Counted from the stretch's first letter, positions 1 through 11,090 are shown. The stretch: DNA of 64,000 bases from Lathyrus oleraceus (GCF_024323335.1 NC_066584.1:418105819-418169818); one strand, 5' to 3'. Program-made: numbers and translations. The notes: a model not told the origin generated them from the sequence alone.

Positions 1-1832
1 TTAATGATACGGTGCGTATTGCTGGGAGAGGTGGCACTCGGTAACAGGGCATGGCAATGAAATAGTAGATTTCTCACGTAAACAAACACAATCGTGATGC
101 AGTCCAAATTTCTGGGTTTTGGCAAAATAGGGTTTGTACAGCTACAGTACTCATCATCTCAAATTCGACTCCACCATTTAATTTTCCAGAAACACAAATT
201 GAGAGCAATATTCGAACCAGCCAAGCATCATCATCAACATTCTATCATTTATTTTCAGTAACTTAAACTAAAACAAAAGAAATAAGCAAAAACAACATTT
301 AACATGCAACTTCAAATCATCATTATTCACTCATCACTCGACCATTTTTATGGATTCAAGGCTCATTAGAATCAGCGAAACAAGATCTACATAAATCATG
401 GCATGGTTTAGAGAATAGTGCAAATCGAAAATTTACCAAGTTGGAGGACAGTGGCTGCTTCAGTGACTCTTTTGTTGCAAATGCTTTAAACAGATGTACA
501 CAAAGTCCTCCAATGATGTATGAATGAAGTTGTTTAGCTCGAGAGTGCTTGAAAGAACCCCAAATCAACTCTGCCATTGATGAATGCTTCATGTAGCAGC
601 ATGCTTTTGCTTGGTTACAGCTGGGAAAAGGTGCTTGAAATGTGTTCAAAATGGATATTGAATGATGGAGCAACCAAACCAGAAACTTGCTCCTTTGAGT
701 TTTTGGTTGAAAATTAAGAATGAAGAAAAATGGAGATTTTGAGAGAAATGGATTTCTGCTACGTTAGGAGGCTGCTAGGGCTTTGGCAAGGCAGAAAAAG
801 TGATATATATCATCTGTTTAAGTTCTAATCCAAGTATGCTAATCACCATTTAACTTAATGAAGCAAATTGCTAATTTTCACATTGGTCCATATGGTGAGG
901 TATGTGTTAGCTAAAGCACGAAATGGGCCTTGCACAAGTCACAAATGATGTCTTAAACCATTCCTAATTGGCCACTTGGATGGAAAATGTTTAATTCAAA
1001 AAGTCAAAATTGCACCTCACTTGAAATTAAACATGCTAGGTTCAAAAGTGCCATTTTGATTGGCAATGTTTTGGCACATGAAATTTATATTTTTGGAAAG
1101 AGGAGGTTAAATGTGGTTTGTAGGAAAAAACCCCACCAAAATTGGCCAAATGGTTTGAGAGATATGGCCTTTTGAAGTTCAAGATTTTGTGAAAATGATT
1201 TGATCATATCTTGACAACCATGCATGGGAATTGAGAGTTCTTGGACTTTTTGGAAATGGGAGAACAAGATCTTCAACTTTCATGTTGGGCAAAAATTCAT
1301 TTGAAGCTTGTATCATGATGTAAGTTTGGGATCAAGAAGTTTCCATTTTTGGCAGTTAAAATTACAGGTCCACTTTCTATTTTTGGAAATTTTCTGATTG
1401 GCTTCAAATTCTTCAATGATGTTGATTGCCATGATACATGAGGCCTATTGGGACATGAATAAGCTCTCTCAAACCAAATCCATCCATCAAAACCACAAAA
1501 TCAACCACAGTTGACCAACTTTGACTTTCCTAGGGTTTCTGACTGACTGTGCATGAACTGATGACTTCTGAACATCCAACCCTTGACCAAAACACTTCAA
1601 ATGGACCTCCAAGTCATGTGAACATGTTGGACCAACCCTAGGGCCTTGGCTCCTTGAGAAACACCCTTGCTTGCTTGGTTGACTGATCTCCTGATCAGTT
1701 TGACCTAATTTCTTGATTTGCTTGCACTTGAGGCAACTGGGGGCAATGCAATGCTATGCAATGGACCATGATATGCTATGACCTAATATGAGAATGTATG
1801 TACAATGATAGGTGCAAATTTGAGGTGCTACA
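1..1832 (-). repeat. 3' LTR of E1, truncated by window start
   Basis: This stretch matches 12720-14551 base for base apart from two substitutions (1650 c versus 14369 a; 1740 g versus 14459 c). Its right end reads ...GAGGTGCTACA, the reverse complement of the LTR start TGTAGCACCTC. The PPT abuts it. A TATA-like stretch lies at about 803-810. Small ORFs here are not real genes. Confidence 0.93.
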
Positions 1833-1849
1833 GCTGCCCCTATTCAATC
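1833..1849 (-). other. Polypurine tract of E1
   Basis: On the minus strand this reads GATTGAATAGGGGCAGC directly before the LTR start TGTAGCACC. The same sequence stands before the LTRs at 29054, 50684 and 58544. It primes plus-strand DNA synthesis in this element class. Confidence 0.85.
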
Positions 1850-2185
1850 AGCTGGGAACCCGAAGGGATGATAGCAATGGCTGTCAGACTTTCAGGGTAA
1901 ACAGGGATTGAATACAAAAGAACCGTAGAAATTTGCACCAACTGGATATAATACAAGAATGCCTGTCAGGATCGGCAAAGAAACAGTCTTGAAAGAAAAA
2001 TCCGTCTGGAACGGAAAAAAGAAATCGGCCTGAATACCGAAACAGAAACGTCGACCTGGATACCAAAATAAATGGTAACACAGGGATAACCACGCCTGAG
2101 TGTCGCTCGTCAGTCTGAATACTGAGCATCGGGGTATGAGAGATTTGATGTTGATCTGAAACATCGGAAATTGGCTTGGATGCCA
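1850..2185 (-). other. 3' UTR end of E1, conserved with E3
   Basis: Non-coding. It closely resembles E3 28850-29036, which ties E1 to E3-type elements. It holds small hairpins, for instance TCCGT-TCCAG-ACGGA in sense near 2003-2017, whose loop TCCAG recurs in the LTR hairpins. Confidence 0.6.
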
Positions 2186-2451
2186 CTTCGGTCTGAATAC
2201 CGGAAAATTGGCCTGAGTGCCATAAGTACATCGACCTGATCGTCGGAAACTTCTTCGGTCTGAATACCGGAAAAACATAAGTACATCGACCTGATCGTCG
2301 GAAACTTCTTCGGTCTGAATACCGGAAAAAACATAAGTACATCGACCTGATCGTCGGAAACTTCTTCGGTCTGAATACCGGAAAGACATAAGTACATCGA
2401 CCTGATCGTCGGAAACTTCTTCGGTCTGAATACCGGAAAGATTGGCCTGAG
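2186..2451 (-). repeat. Tandem array, about 55-bp unit, 4 copies
   Basis: The landmark CGTCGGAAACTTCTTCGGTC recurs at 2241, 2296, 2352 and 2407, giving periods of 55 to 56 bp. Each unit carries two short inverted repeats, CGAC/GTCG and CGGT/ACCG. The array lies in the 3' UTR of E1. ORFs reading through it arise from the repetition and have no recognisable domain. Confidence 0.9.
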
Positions 2452-2490
2452 TGCCAAAGCGTGAATTGGTTTGTGTTCCAAAACACTCAA

Positions 2491-3334
2491 CATCCTGAAG
2501 AGGGCTAGAAAAGCAGTCTTGTTAAAGGATGGACATTCGATTCCACAAGAAATACGAATCTTACTCGACTGGGGAGGACGACTTCGACCCAAGAGCGCAT
2601 GAGACATATTATCTATAGCCGTCAGAACGTAGATAATAACCTCGCATGGAAGATTATCCATAACCGGGTTGTAGGTTGTTAAATGAATAATCGACCGAAA
2701 ACATCCTGAAGAGAGCAAAGGCAAACTTGTTAAAGGATGGACATTCGATTCCACAAGGAATACGAATCTTACCCTGCTGGTGATAACAATCGAAAGATTG
2801 ACCAAAGAGTGCATGAGATATATTATCTATAGCCGTCAAAACGTAGATAATAACCTCGCATGGAAGATTATCCATAACCGGGTTGTAGGTTGTTAAATGA
2901 ATAATCGACCGACATCATCCTGAAGAGAGCGAAGGCAAACTTGTTAAAGGATGGACATTCGATTCCACAAGGAATACGAATCTTACTCTGCTGGTGATAA
3001 CAATCGAAAGATTGACCAAAGAGTGCATGAGATATATTATCTATAGCCGTCAGAACGTAGATAATACACTCGCATGGAAGATTATCCATAACCGGGTTGT
3101 AGGTTGTTAAATGGATAATCGACCGACATCATCCTGAAGAGAGCGAAGGCAAACTTGTTAAAGGATGGACATTCGATTCCACAAGGAATACGAATCTTAC
3201 TCTGCTGGTGATAACAATCGAAAGATTGACCAAAGAGTGCATGAGATATATTATCTATAGCCGTCAGAACGTAGATAATAACCTCGCATGGAAGATTATC
3301 CATAACCGGGTTGTAGGTTGTTAAATGGATAAAC
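2491..3334 (-). repeat. Tandem array, 214-bp unit, 4 copies
   Basis: Units begin with catcctgaagag at 2491, 2702, 2916 and 3130. The last three are spaced by exactly 214 bp and are nearly identical; the first is more diverged (211 bp). The unit length is in the satellite-monomer range. Ogre 3' UTR repeats are known seeds of satellites in Fabeae. The 73-residue ORF seen in each unit is a by-product: 214 is not a multiple of three, so copies do not fuse into one frame. Confidence 0.92.
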
Positions 3335-3594
3335 GACCGAAAAGAAAGGCATCGGTACCAGGACTAGGTATGCAAAGATGACCAATCAAAAGAGGATGAA
3401 GTTGCCAACTCGGAGCAAATATCCAAAAGGAAAGGGAAGGCCCAATGGGGACAATACTGCTTGATCAAGGCAAGTATCCAAAGGGGACAAGACCATTAAT
3501 ACCACAAAGAGGGGATTACATCTACCGGTTTGTAGGCAGAAAACCACGGAAAAGTAACCAGTCATCATCGGGATGAGCACAAAGGGTTAACTCC
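3335..3594 (-). other. 3' UTR spacer of E1
   Basis: Non-coding stretch between two tandem arrays. It holds one degenerate copy of the ctaccggtttgtagg motif of the next array, at about 3530. Nothing else recognised. Confidence 0.5.
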
Positions 3595-3905
3595 AACAAG
3601 GGGATGAAAGTGGGATTTTACAACTACCAGCTAGTGGGTAGAAAACCACAAAGATAGGACTTACGACTACCGGTTTGTAGGTAGAGTCCAACAAACCATA
3701 TCCGCCAGGGGATGAAAATGGGATTTTACAACTACCGGTTTGTAGGTAGAAAACCACAAAGATAGGACTTACAACTACCGGTTTGTAGGTAGAGTCCAAC
3801 AAACCATATCCGCCAGGGGATGAAAATGGGATTTTACAACTACCGGTTTGTAGGTAGAAAACCACAAAGATAGGACTTACAACTACCGGTTTGTAGGTAG
3901 AGGCC
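3595..3905 (-). repeat. Tandem array, 108-bp unit, about 3 copies
   Basis: The landmark gatgaaaatggg recurs at 3603, 3711 and 3819 (period 108). Each unit holds two copies of ctaccggtttgtaggtag, itself able to fold as CTACC/GGTAG. The array is part of the E1 3' UTR. Confidence 0.88.
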
Positions 3906-5510
3906 AACAAATTCCACTGAGGATAAGATGAATGAGTGCCGGTTAGTGAGCGACTATTCATTTATGCCCCAGGGAAGCACGGGAGACAGCCAACAGGAAG
4001 CCAATTTAGGATCGATCCAAAAAGGCAGACTGAAACAAGACTCATCCTAATGAGGAAAGAACTCAATAGGGACAACCCATCCCGTGTAGGGAGGGAACGA
4101 AAATAACCGTCATCCACGAGGATGTATCTCAGTGGGGAAATGGCAGGAAAGGATAGACACTTTCTGCTTAAGGGGTTGGCTCTACATGGAGAGATCAGAC
4201 ACACCCACATCTGCTAGGGGAAAATCTACTGGAGAGATCTGTATCAACAAATAGCAGGAGGTAACAATCAACAGATACCCGGCGACAGCTGCAACATGAG
4301 TATCCAAATGCTATGATTATGCATGTATGCATTATGCATGATGAATGTATGATGAATGCTGACAAACAGACATGCTCAACACACAGGTCCAGGAATCAAC
4401 CATCCGGAGAGAAAACCAAAGCCACCAGAGAGCAAAGAAAATCCACTGGGGACTGGGATATCAGGGAACATTTATCCTGCAGGGGAGGAAGGCCACCGGA
4501 GGCTTCCGGAGGGATCGTCAGTCACAACCGGAGAACAGAGTTCAACATACAGGCGTATGCGCCACAACAACTCGTGATGAAAATCTGAGATACCGAGAAG
4601 CAACCAGATCTCTGATGAGAAATACAAAAGCATTGATAAAGCTCCTTACGCGAACAACTCCACTGGGGGATCTATCTGAGGGAATGCCGGATTACGGGGA
4701 TGTCGATCCTCCAAATACTGAATCTTCCAAGAAAAGCACCCATGCTGGGGGGAGATGAAGACTGCTCTGCTGGAGAGGCGAAAGTTGAAGTCTTCAGTAA
4801 ACACTCTGCTAGGGGAGCTGCCCCATAAAAGTATTTCAACAGCAACCTCGCTGGGAATGCCCCACGGTAGGGCTCAAACAACCCTATACTGGAGATGCCC
4901 CACAATAGGGCTAAGAGGGACTTGGAGGAAGAGTGTTGTACTGCCGGGAACATGAAGATAAACAACTTCAACCAACACTGCACTGAGCCACCTTGCTGAG
5001 GAGAAACCAAAAGAGGTTCGTCAGGAAAAAGATACAGTTATGCTCGAGATACGAACAAATGTCTTACCTGTTGATAATCATACCACCCTCGGGAGAGCAC
5101 TGCGGATCTCCTAAGTATCCTTCCATCATCGTGAATGTTCACTTTGTTTAAGAACAATTTTTTTGAAAAATTTGTTTATTTTGAAAACAATGATACTTTA
5201 TCAATTAAAACATGCAAAACGTTTGTTGAGTTGAAACAAATAAGAGTGCAAATAATTGGGTAAAAGCTCAAATAGATGTGATGGAATGGTAGTCTGCAAA
5301 GGGCGAGACTCCATGGATCTGTACAAGTTTGAAATCGATGATATATATTGGAGAGGGCTACATTGAACATAATGACCTTTCCTCTACCATTCTGAATTTT
5401 CGATGTATTCAAAGCTTCAGTCGACGACGAATCGAGAATCCCTGACGGATGACAGATATAGAGCACAGTCTTGTCAAGATGCAGTTACTTGCCAAATCCC
5501 TAATTTTTGC
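3906..5510 (-). other. E1 3' UTR with scattered PBS-complementary motifs
   Basis: No credible coding sequence. From about 4.2 to 4.95 kb the plus strand repeats a ctctgctagggga or ccactgggga theme (near 4215, 4436, 4643, 4766, 4804). In sense RNA these read TCCCC-AGCAGAG-like, complementary to the element's own PBS. From 5000 to 5510 I see only AT-rich UTR. Confidence 0.55.
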
Positions 5511-5659
5511 CTAGATTGCCCCAGTGTGAGGTGATCAATCTAGCGGGATGCAAGTTCTTTTTTCAATGTCTCTAACTTTTGCCTGGATTGCCCTTTCGGG
5601 TTTTCAATCCACCGAGACGCTCCTTTTTGCCTAAGTCGCCCTTTGGGGTGTTCGACTTA
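5511..5659 (-). other. Predicted covarying hairpin array after pol (E1 version)
   Basis: Three hairpins in a row, each followed in sense by a GGCAAAA-type linker. Stems: TAAGTCG/CGACTTA (5632-5638 with 5653-5659), TGGATTG/CAATCCA (5584-5590 with 5605-5611), CTAGATTG/CAATCTAG (5511-5518 with 5536-5543). The loop purine core (GAAAACCCGAAAGGG in the second) is similar to those in E3 and E4 while the stems differ. The structure is predicted from base pairing. Confidence 0.65.
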
Positions 5660-5955
5660 TCGAGCTTTTGCTTTTTTTTTTTGTTTTTAGGCGAAGTATT
5701 TCTTGACTGCATCTGGAATTCACAGGACGAGTGAACTTCTCCATCCATTGTTGTAAGTGTCGAAACATTGCCTGAAGAGGCTCTCTTGTCAACACATGGA
5801 CTTTCATAGCTTGGAGCACAAGACTTTCTTGAGCACAAGGTCCCTCGGAACACACGAGGCTTGATCTTCTTATCGAATGCTTTCTTCACTCTCTGCTGAT
5901 ATAACTGACCATGACACATGGCAGTTGATCTCTTCTTCTTGATCGAATTCAGCAT
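5660..5955 (-). pseudogene. Remnant of Ogre pol C-terminus in E1
   Basis: Minus-strand translation begins near KKKRSTAMCHGQLYQQR and continues KKAFDKKIKPRV, matching the end of pol in E3 and E4 (HGQLYQQRMKRAFDRKVRPRV), then drifts out of alignment with a short late match around LTTMDGE. This is the stretch downstream of the integrase catalytic core. The core itself, RNase H and RT are missing. It is a scar of the internal deletion that made E1 and is not expected to work alone. Confidence 0.75.
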
Positions 5956-6285
5956 CAGTCAACTTGAGACTTTGAGGGTGCTATTTTTCTTTTGTTTTCT
6001 TTTGATTTCTTTCTTTTGATTTGCTTTTGGTTTCTTTTGATTTGGTTTTGCACCCTCCTCCTTCTTTTTTTTTTTTCTTTTTTTTTTTTTTTGATGATGC
6101 CCCAGTTGGCTGTTCTGCTGATTCTTGAGATGCAGCTGAGTGTGATCTTCTTTTCTTGCTCAAGAAGTCGGGAAATCTCGTCAGGAATCCCTTCAACATC
6201 ATCTTCGTCTGCTTCAAATACAGGGAATTCAGAATTGGGAGATGACGTCCGATCACTATGTTCAATGGGTTTGAGAAACAACCTG
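5956..6285 (-). pseudogene. Remnant of the RT-leader segment fused to a poly-lysine stretch
   Basis: The minus strand encodes SPNSEFPVFEADEDDVEGIP and then DEISRLLEQEKK, which aligns with the segment before RT in E3 and E4 (DFDNPIYHAEEEGEEDCELP then GELARLLKQEEK). Downstream the frame runs into a long A-rich tract (about 6060-6092 on the plus strand is nearly all T) encoding lysines. The RT domain should follow but is deleted. The homopolymer probably marks the deletion junction. Confidence 0.7.
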
Positions 6286-6550
6286 CATAAAGATTTTGAT
6301 ATGAAAAGCTCTTTGAAAATCAAACAAGACAATCGTTATGCAGATGAAAAGATTGCTTTTATTCTTGTTTTTTAAAGGTTTTTTGTGATCACCAATTTCA
6401 TGCAAAAAGCGAAAAGGAAAAACAAATGGAAAAACAAATGTTTAACATGCATTTATTTGAATGAAAATATCATTGCACAAAATATTGCCAACAATGTCAT
6501 CACTTCTCCTTTTGGCATGGGAGAAGGGTTTTTAAACAAAGTGATTATTA
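6286..6550 (-). other. Intron-like remnant in E1
   Basis: Non-coding stretch between the gag-pro tail and the RT-leader remnant, at the position of the intron in E3 and E4. In sense it is AT-rich and ends in a plausible acceptor TTTATGCAG before about 6285. The donor is uncertain. Confidence 0.45.
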
Positions 6551-6649
6551 CAAAGACTTATGAACAGCTGTAGGAACGCCCACAATGACCCAATTGTGAT
6601 AGATCCCACCAGGGATGACAACTGTCAATATCTCTGGCATCAGCAGCTT
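6551..6649 (-). pseudogene. Short remnant of the gag-pro C-terminal region
   Basis: Minus-strand translation gives LTVVIPGGIYHNWVIVGVP and then TAVHKSL before two stops. From memory this resembles the tail found before the intron in related elements. It is out of frame with gag, with an in-frame stop between them. It is vestigial. Confidence 0.5.
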
Positions 6650-6708
6650 CTGTTTTCTGAACAACCCTTCTGAAAAAAAAGTCGGCGCCAGCCCAGGACT
6701 TGTTATCT

Positions 6709-8235
6709 TCATGCTTGATTAACACAGGGACCTAAATCCTCCAAGATCAGAATACCTGACCTCACAAGGTCTTGAACCTTCATCTTCAGCTGAAAGCAGC
6801 TATCCACATCATGACCAGGAGCACCCGAGTGATACACACAATGCTGTTCAGGCCTATACCACCACCGAGGGTTGACGGGTATGGGCGGCGGGTCTCTGGG
6901 AGTAATCAAGTTCCGTTCTATCAGAGTGGGATACAGTTCGGCGTAGGACATGGGGATTGGATCAAAAATGATCTCCTTCCTCCCATTACTTGTACCAGCT
7001 TGATTATCAATGGGAGGCTGGTAAGCCTGCTGTTGAGGACGATGTTGTTGACGCTGATGCTGCTGAGCTGGTCTTCTCTGTTGTTGTTGAGTTTGGGTGG
7101 CTGGAATAGTCACAGCGGCGACCTGACGATATGGTCCTCTGTTCGCACTCCTTCGACGGTGCACAGCATTCGTTTCATTCTCTCCCCTTTTGGGTGCCCC
7201 AGAGAATGGCTTCTTAGAATTTGAAGAGTTTGAAAAGCCAGGATCTTGTATCCTTCCTGCTTTGATAAGGCTTTCAGTTCTCTCCCCACAGACAACAACA
7301 TCAGAAAAGCTGCTGAACGAGCAACTTCCCATGCGGTCCATGAACACTCCTTGCAAGGTCCCAATGAACATGTCGGTCAGCTCTCTCTCCAGCATCGGAG
7401 GTTGCACTCTAGCGGCTAGCTCACGCCACCTCTGGGCATACTCTTTGAAACTTTCCTTGGATTTCTGATACAAACTCTGCAATTGGGTTCGGCTCGGCAC
7501 CATGTCCATGTTGTGTTTGTATTGCCTCAGAAAGGCCTCACCCAAATCTCTCCAGCTTCTGACTGATTCTCGCTTCAGATCCATGTACCAGTCCAAAGAT
7601 GCCCCAGATAGACTATCTTGGAAAAAGTACATCCACATCTTCTCATCGTCAGTGTAAGCAGAGATCTTCCTGAAGTAAGCCTGCACGTGGGTGCGAGGAC
7701 AGGAGGTACCGTTGTACTTTTCGAATGAAGGTGCCTTGAACTTGTAGGGGATCCTCAACCCTTCCACCAGACCCATGTCGGCCACATCAAACCCAAGTGA
7801 GTTCTGACACTCCATGGCCCGGATTTTCTCAGCAAGAGCATCCACTTTACGATCCCTATCCTCCATTCTGACCACTTCATCTTCCTCACTCAGCAACGTG
7901 AACAAGTCCTCTTGTTGGTTGACAAACGGAGCTGGATGACGAATCGGAGCCCGGGTAGCTCTGACATTGACCTCTGCAGCAAGAGGTTGTCCATTGATTC
8001 TGATGCCCCCCAACTCATCAACCCCATCAAAGTTACTGGCGGGAGCGGTAGCAGCAACATTATCATCCACAGGAACACCCACTGGTGAAGCACGGTTGGC
8101 AGTTGGAATCACAACTTCCTGTCTCTGGGCTAAGGCACGCAGCTCCTCTTGCCCCTGAACGACCCCTTGCATCATGTTCATGAACTGGGCCATGTTCGCC
8201 CTCATCTCATCTAGCTCGGTCTGAACCTGATCCAT
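6709..8235 (-). CDS. gag: Gag polyprotein of non-autonomous Ogre E1
   Basis: 508 codons, uninterrupted. Residues 1-40 look like a coiled coil (MDQVQTELDEMRANMAQFMN onward). Residues about 165-310 carry the retrotransposon gag/capsid domain (YFRKISAYTDDEKMWMYFF, then WYMDLKRESVRSWRDLGEAF). A Q-rich, basic linker follows at about 370-420. Near the end C466-x2-H469-x5-H475-x4-C480 forms an atypical zinc-knuckle-like motif. The stop comes soon after, so gag is not fused to protease as expected in complete relatives. The start is the first in-frame ATG, 961 bp after the PBS on the minus strand. The product should form virus-like particles and bind RNA. An intact ORF between near-identical LTRs suggests gag was kept by selection or that deletion was recent. 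Confidence 0.9.
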   Translation of the reverse strand: MDQVQTELDEMRANMAQFMNMMQGVVQGQEELRALAQRQEVVIPTANRASPVGVPVDDNVAATAPASNFDGVDELGGIRINGQPLAAEVNVRATRAPIRHPAPFVNQQEDLFTLLSEEDEVVRMEDRDRKVDALAEKIRAMECQNSLGFDVADMGLVEGLRIPYKFKAPSFEKYNGTSCPRTHVQAYFRKISAYTDDEKMWMYFFQDSLSGASLDWYMDLKRESVRSWRDLGEAFLRQYKHNMDMVPSRTQLQSLYQKSKESFKEYAQRWRELAARVQPPMLERELTDMFIGTLQGVFMDRMGSCSFSSFSDVVVCGERTESLIKAGRIQDPGFSNSSNSKKPFSGAPKRGENETNAVHRRRSANRGPYRQVAAVTIPATQTQQQQRRPAQQHQRQQHRPQQQAYQPPIDNQAGTSNGRKEIIFDPIPMSYAELYPTLIERNLITPRDPPPIPVNPRWWYRPEQHCVYHSGAPGHDVDSCFQLKMKVQDLVRSGILILEDLGPCVNQA

Positions 8236-9194
8236 ACTTCTTCTGATGATTGAGTCTGGTCGCGGTGCGGACGGTGATCAACAATCCTGTCTCAGTCAAA
8301 ACCCAAAGTGAGAAGTCACTCCCAAGCATGTTTGTAATGCAAGGATGATATGTGTATGATATGCATATGATGCGAATGCTATTTTATCATGAATGATCCT
8401 GATAAGGATATGCGTATGCGAGTTAACTCTTTTTCATTTTCATGCATTACTATTTTTTTGGAAAATAAACGTGCTATGATGCAAATGATGGAGCCAAGAC
8501 TGGCAGGAACTGGCATCTGAGGAACCATCTGAAACCCCAAAGTCATCTGAGGAGCTGGCATCTGAACCCAAGTCTGGAGAACTGAGTCACCATCTGAGCG
8601 AGTACCCTCAAATTCAGCCTAGGAATCCGAAATAAACGGAACCCTCTGATCGATACCAGGATCAAACCTCCGGCGTCCAGAAATATAACTCGTAGTCACT
8701 ATCAGTACCAGGAGTCACCAATTGTACCTGTTAAAATGATCAAACCCTTCCCCACTCACGGGTGTCGTCTAGGCCAGGGTAAGGTCGAGAGAAACGCAGC
8801 ATAAATAACCTTTCGCAGAATATCATCCTGTGCACACCCGATGTATGCACCGATAATATCCCACCAGGGTCTGAACTGCTCGTGATATCAATGTTCCGCT
8901 AAGTGGCGCAATACCACCCGCTTCCCACGAATCACTCTATTCCTAGGTTTCCTAGATTTCACTCATAGCCTGGGTATTGGGCCTTTTACCTCGAGTAACT
9001 CCCACCCCAAACAGAGAAACACAGCCAGATGAACAGATGAATATGAATGAATGCAAACATTAATGCAAACAGTAAATGCAAATATATACAAAGAATGCAA
9101 TAAAACAGCATAAAGCAACCAAAGCCCTAACCTAGAGAGCGCTAGGAGAGACTCGCTTAGGGAAGATGGACCAGCACAGGTCAACTTCTCTATA
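8236..9194 (-). other. Leader (5' UTR) of E1
   Basis: Non-coding between PBS and gag. There is no ORF1, unlike E2. At about 8625-8640 it holds CCGAAATAAACGG, in sense a hairpin with loop TTTATTT that is also found in the E2 leader. The stretch just after the PBS contains GACC/GGTC pairing (near 9167-9185), conserved in E2. Confidence 0.55.
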
Positions 9195-9212
9195 TCCCCA
9201 GCAGAGTCGCCA
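9195..9212 (-). other. Primer binding site of E1
   Basis: On the minus strand it reads TGGCGACTCTGCTGGGGA, two bases inside the LTR end. As I recall, Ogre elements use tRNA-Arg; this site fits that type. The same sequence is at 15789-15806 in E2. Confidence 0.85.
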
Positions 9213-9401
9213 GCTGTCGCATTACGCGAAAAACCGGCGGGAAAAGAAAGAAACAACAGAGCCGCCACCGTGCGTTATTTATCCCAAAAGAGGGAAAGGA
9301 AACGCTCGAAGTAAACCTGGAAAAGAACATGGTCTCGCGACCAAAGAGAATGGGTTCGGGAGTCGGTTATGCGAAGGGAAGGTATTAGCACCCCTACGCA
9401 T

Positions 9402-9417
9402 CCGTAGTACTCTACGG
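9402..9417 (-). other. LTR-end hairpin with covariation (E1)
   Basis: CCGTAG, loop of four, CTACGG. The equivalents in E2 (16001-16016), E3 (33621-33636) and E4 read CCGTCG/CGACGG, a compensatory double change. Confidence 0.6.
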
Positions 9418-9516
9418 GATCCACGCACAAAAGGAAGGAATAATGGTTGCTAAACACTGCTCAAACTCACACACACTGGCTGAAAGAGACAAAAGAAACA
9501 GACAAGACTGACTCGG

Positions 9517-10327
9517 CAGGACATCGTATCCTGGGCCTACTTAGTCTATCAGGCATAGACATCAGAGTCGAAGTAGTTCGGACCGGGGAGACGACACATG
9601 CTCGCTAGGATATCGCATCCTATGCATACGTATCTTCTCGGACGAGAGAAGAATCAGAGCATTCGTAGCTCGGCTGACACGCACACAAACAAACAAGACA
9701 CAGGCAAACATGGAGCCCGACTGCCAATCACTGGACTTATGTCAGCATCCGAACCTAAACACACGCACACTGGAACCCAAATGCCACTCGATGGACTTAC
9801 ATCGGCTTCCAAGCACACAACAACACAACAGGTTAATAGGGAGTCGGGGACTCGAGCCTATAACTGTCAAGCACACACAAAAAAAAAAGGGCGCCCGGAG
9901 AGATCAGCTCAATCTCCTGCCTACATACTTCATCTGGTATGAAGATCAGGGCGATGTAGTTCCCCTACGCAGGGAAAAAAGAAGGACTAGCCTAACCAGA
10001 TAACAGAGGGAGACACAACTCTAGGGAGACTACGACTCGAGCCTAGATGTTGTCATGCAAAGTCGTCCCTAAGTTAAGGTTTCTAGCTAACTGGCACAAG
10101 GGCCAACCTATCCTAGTCATGACTTGCACAGGAAGCAAGCCACACACACACCAAACTTGCACAGGAAGCAAGGGTCTCGATTGAAACTAGGGCAAGAGAA
10201 AGGGGAGGTCTCAATCGCAACGAGGGCGAGAGAAAAGGATTAGTGTTAGTTGTTAGTCAAACTCGACAAGACATCGCATCTCGTGCCTACGTATCTCATC
10301 TGGACATGAGAATCAGAGTTGCCGTAG
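9517..10327 (-). other. Four predicted three-helix RNA modules in E1 LTR
   Basis: Each module has an outer helix P1, an inner hairpin P2 and a neighbouring hairpin P3. Module at 9517-9576: P1 CTACTT/AAGTAG, P2 GTCTAT/ATAGAC, P3 CAGGA/TCCTG. At 9606-9667: P1 TACG/CGTA, P2 TCTTCTC/GAGAAGA, P3 TAGGAT/ATCCTA. At 9900-9959: P1 CTACA/TGTAG, P2 CTTCAT/ATGAAG, P3 GAGAT/ATCTC. At 10266-10327: P1 CTACG/CGTAG, P2 TCTCAT/ATGAGA, P3 ACGAGA/TCTTGT in sense with one G-U pair, which would be a mismatch on the other strand. In sense, CTGAT sits before P2 throughout. The fold is inferred from pairing and its role is unknown. Confidence 0.75.
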
Positions 10328-10348
10328 TTCGGCTACGGAGGGACAAAG

Positions 10349-10529
10349 GTCTCGATTGCAACTAGGGCAAGAGAAAGGGAAAGTCTCGATCGCAACGAGG
10401 GCGAGAGAAAGGAAAAGGCTCGATCGCAACGAGGGCGAGAGAAAGGGAAAGTCTCGATCGCAACGAGGGCGAGAGAAAGGAAAAGGCTCGATCGCAACGA
10501 GGGCGAGAGAAAGGATCGCAACGAGGGCG
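10349..10529 (-). repeat. Tandem array, about 36-bp unit, in E1 LTR
   Basis: About five units built around tctcgatcgcaacgagggcg followed by agagaaaggaaa, with alternating small variants. A degenerate outlier pair lies at 10172-10236. The array is absent from the E3 LTR, so it is a recent local expansion. Confidence 0.85.
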
Positions 10530-11068
10530 AAAGCAAACAAGGATTAGTCTAAACTAAACCTAACTTGCACAGGAAGCAAGTCAAACAAACATGCAAGCAC
10601 GGGTAGCACACACTATACACAAGCAAGGGGCTCAAACAAGGCTAGGTTTTAGTCGAGGGGTCATATCAACCTCAACAAACAAACCTCTGGAACTGGGTGA
10701 ATGTGCTCTTAACCTTGACATTGAGAGCCAAGGTGAAGCAGATGAAAGGAGATGAGGGGTGTGCCTCATTGCTCTTATCCCTGGCCAGGGAGAGCATCTG
10801 ACAAGAATGTGTGGGTTCAGAAAGTGGGAACCCTTCTACACATTTGATACTGACTCAACTGTGCAATTGCACAAGATCTTGGGTTTTTATCTGTAATGCA
10901 TCAACACAGTGGTGTGAGCAAAACAGAAGACACACTGAATAGCAGGGGATAGGTTGCTTATCCCTTGGTTCTGCCAATTGCCTCTTCACTTAGGAGGTCT
11001 TTGACTCTGTACAAGGACAAATTAAACATACACAAACATTGCCTCTTAAGAAGGACTTCAGACAGTTG

Positions 11069-11090
11069 CCTGGCCAAGTAACAGGCCAGG
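11069..11090 (-). other. LTR hairpin CCTGGCC/GGCCAGG (E1)
   Basis: A 7-bp perfect stem with an 8-nt loop. The same stem occurs in E3 (32368-32389) and E4 (54387-54408). In E2 (17095-17116) it is CCCGGCC/GGCCGGG, a compensatory pair change. Confidence 0.6.

Noticed and set aside
356..673. 105-residue minus ORF, repeated at 13075-13392
   Set aside because: It lies inside the E1 LTR; the duplicate is simply the other LTR. No recognisable domain.
2654..3303. Three 73-residue ORFs with almost the same sequence, looking like a small gene family
   Set aside because: They are one ORF per 214-bp tandem unit in the E1 3' UTR. The unit length breaks the frame between units and no domain or start context supports coding.
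6060..6092. Poly-T tract as a poly(A) tail of an inserted LINE, SINE or processed transcript on the minus strand
   Set aside because: No target duplication or retroposed sequence was seen; it falls at the internal deletion in E1 and probably marks that junction.
9195..9212. Fragment of a tRNA-Arg gene
   Set aside because: Only the acceptor-end match of a PBS is present; no arms of a cloverleaf could be found around it.
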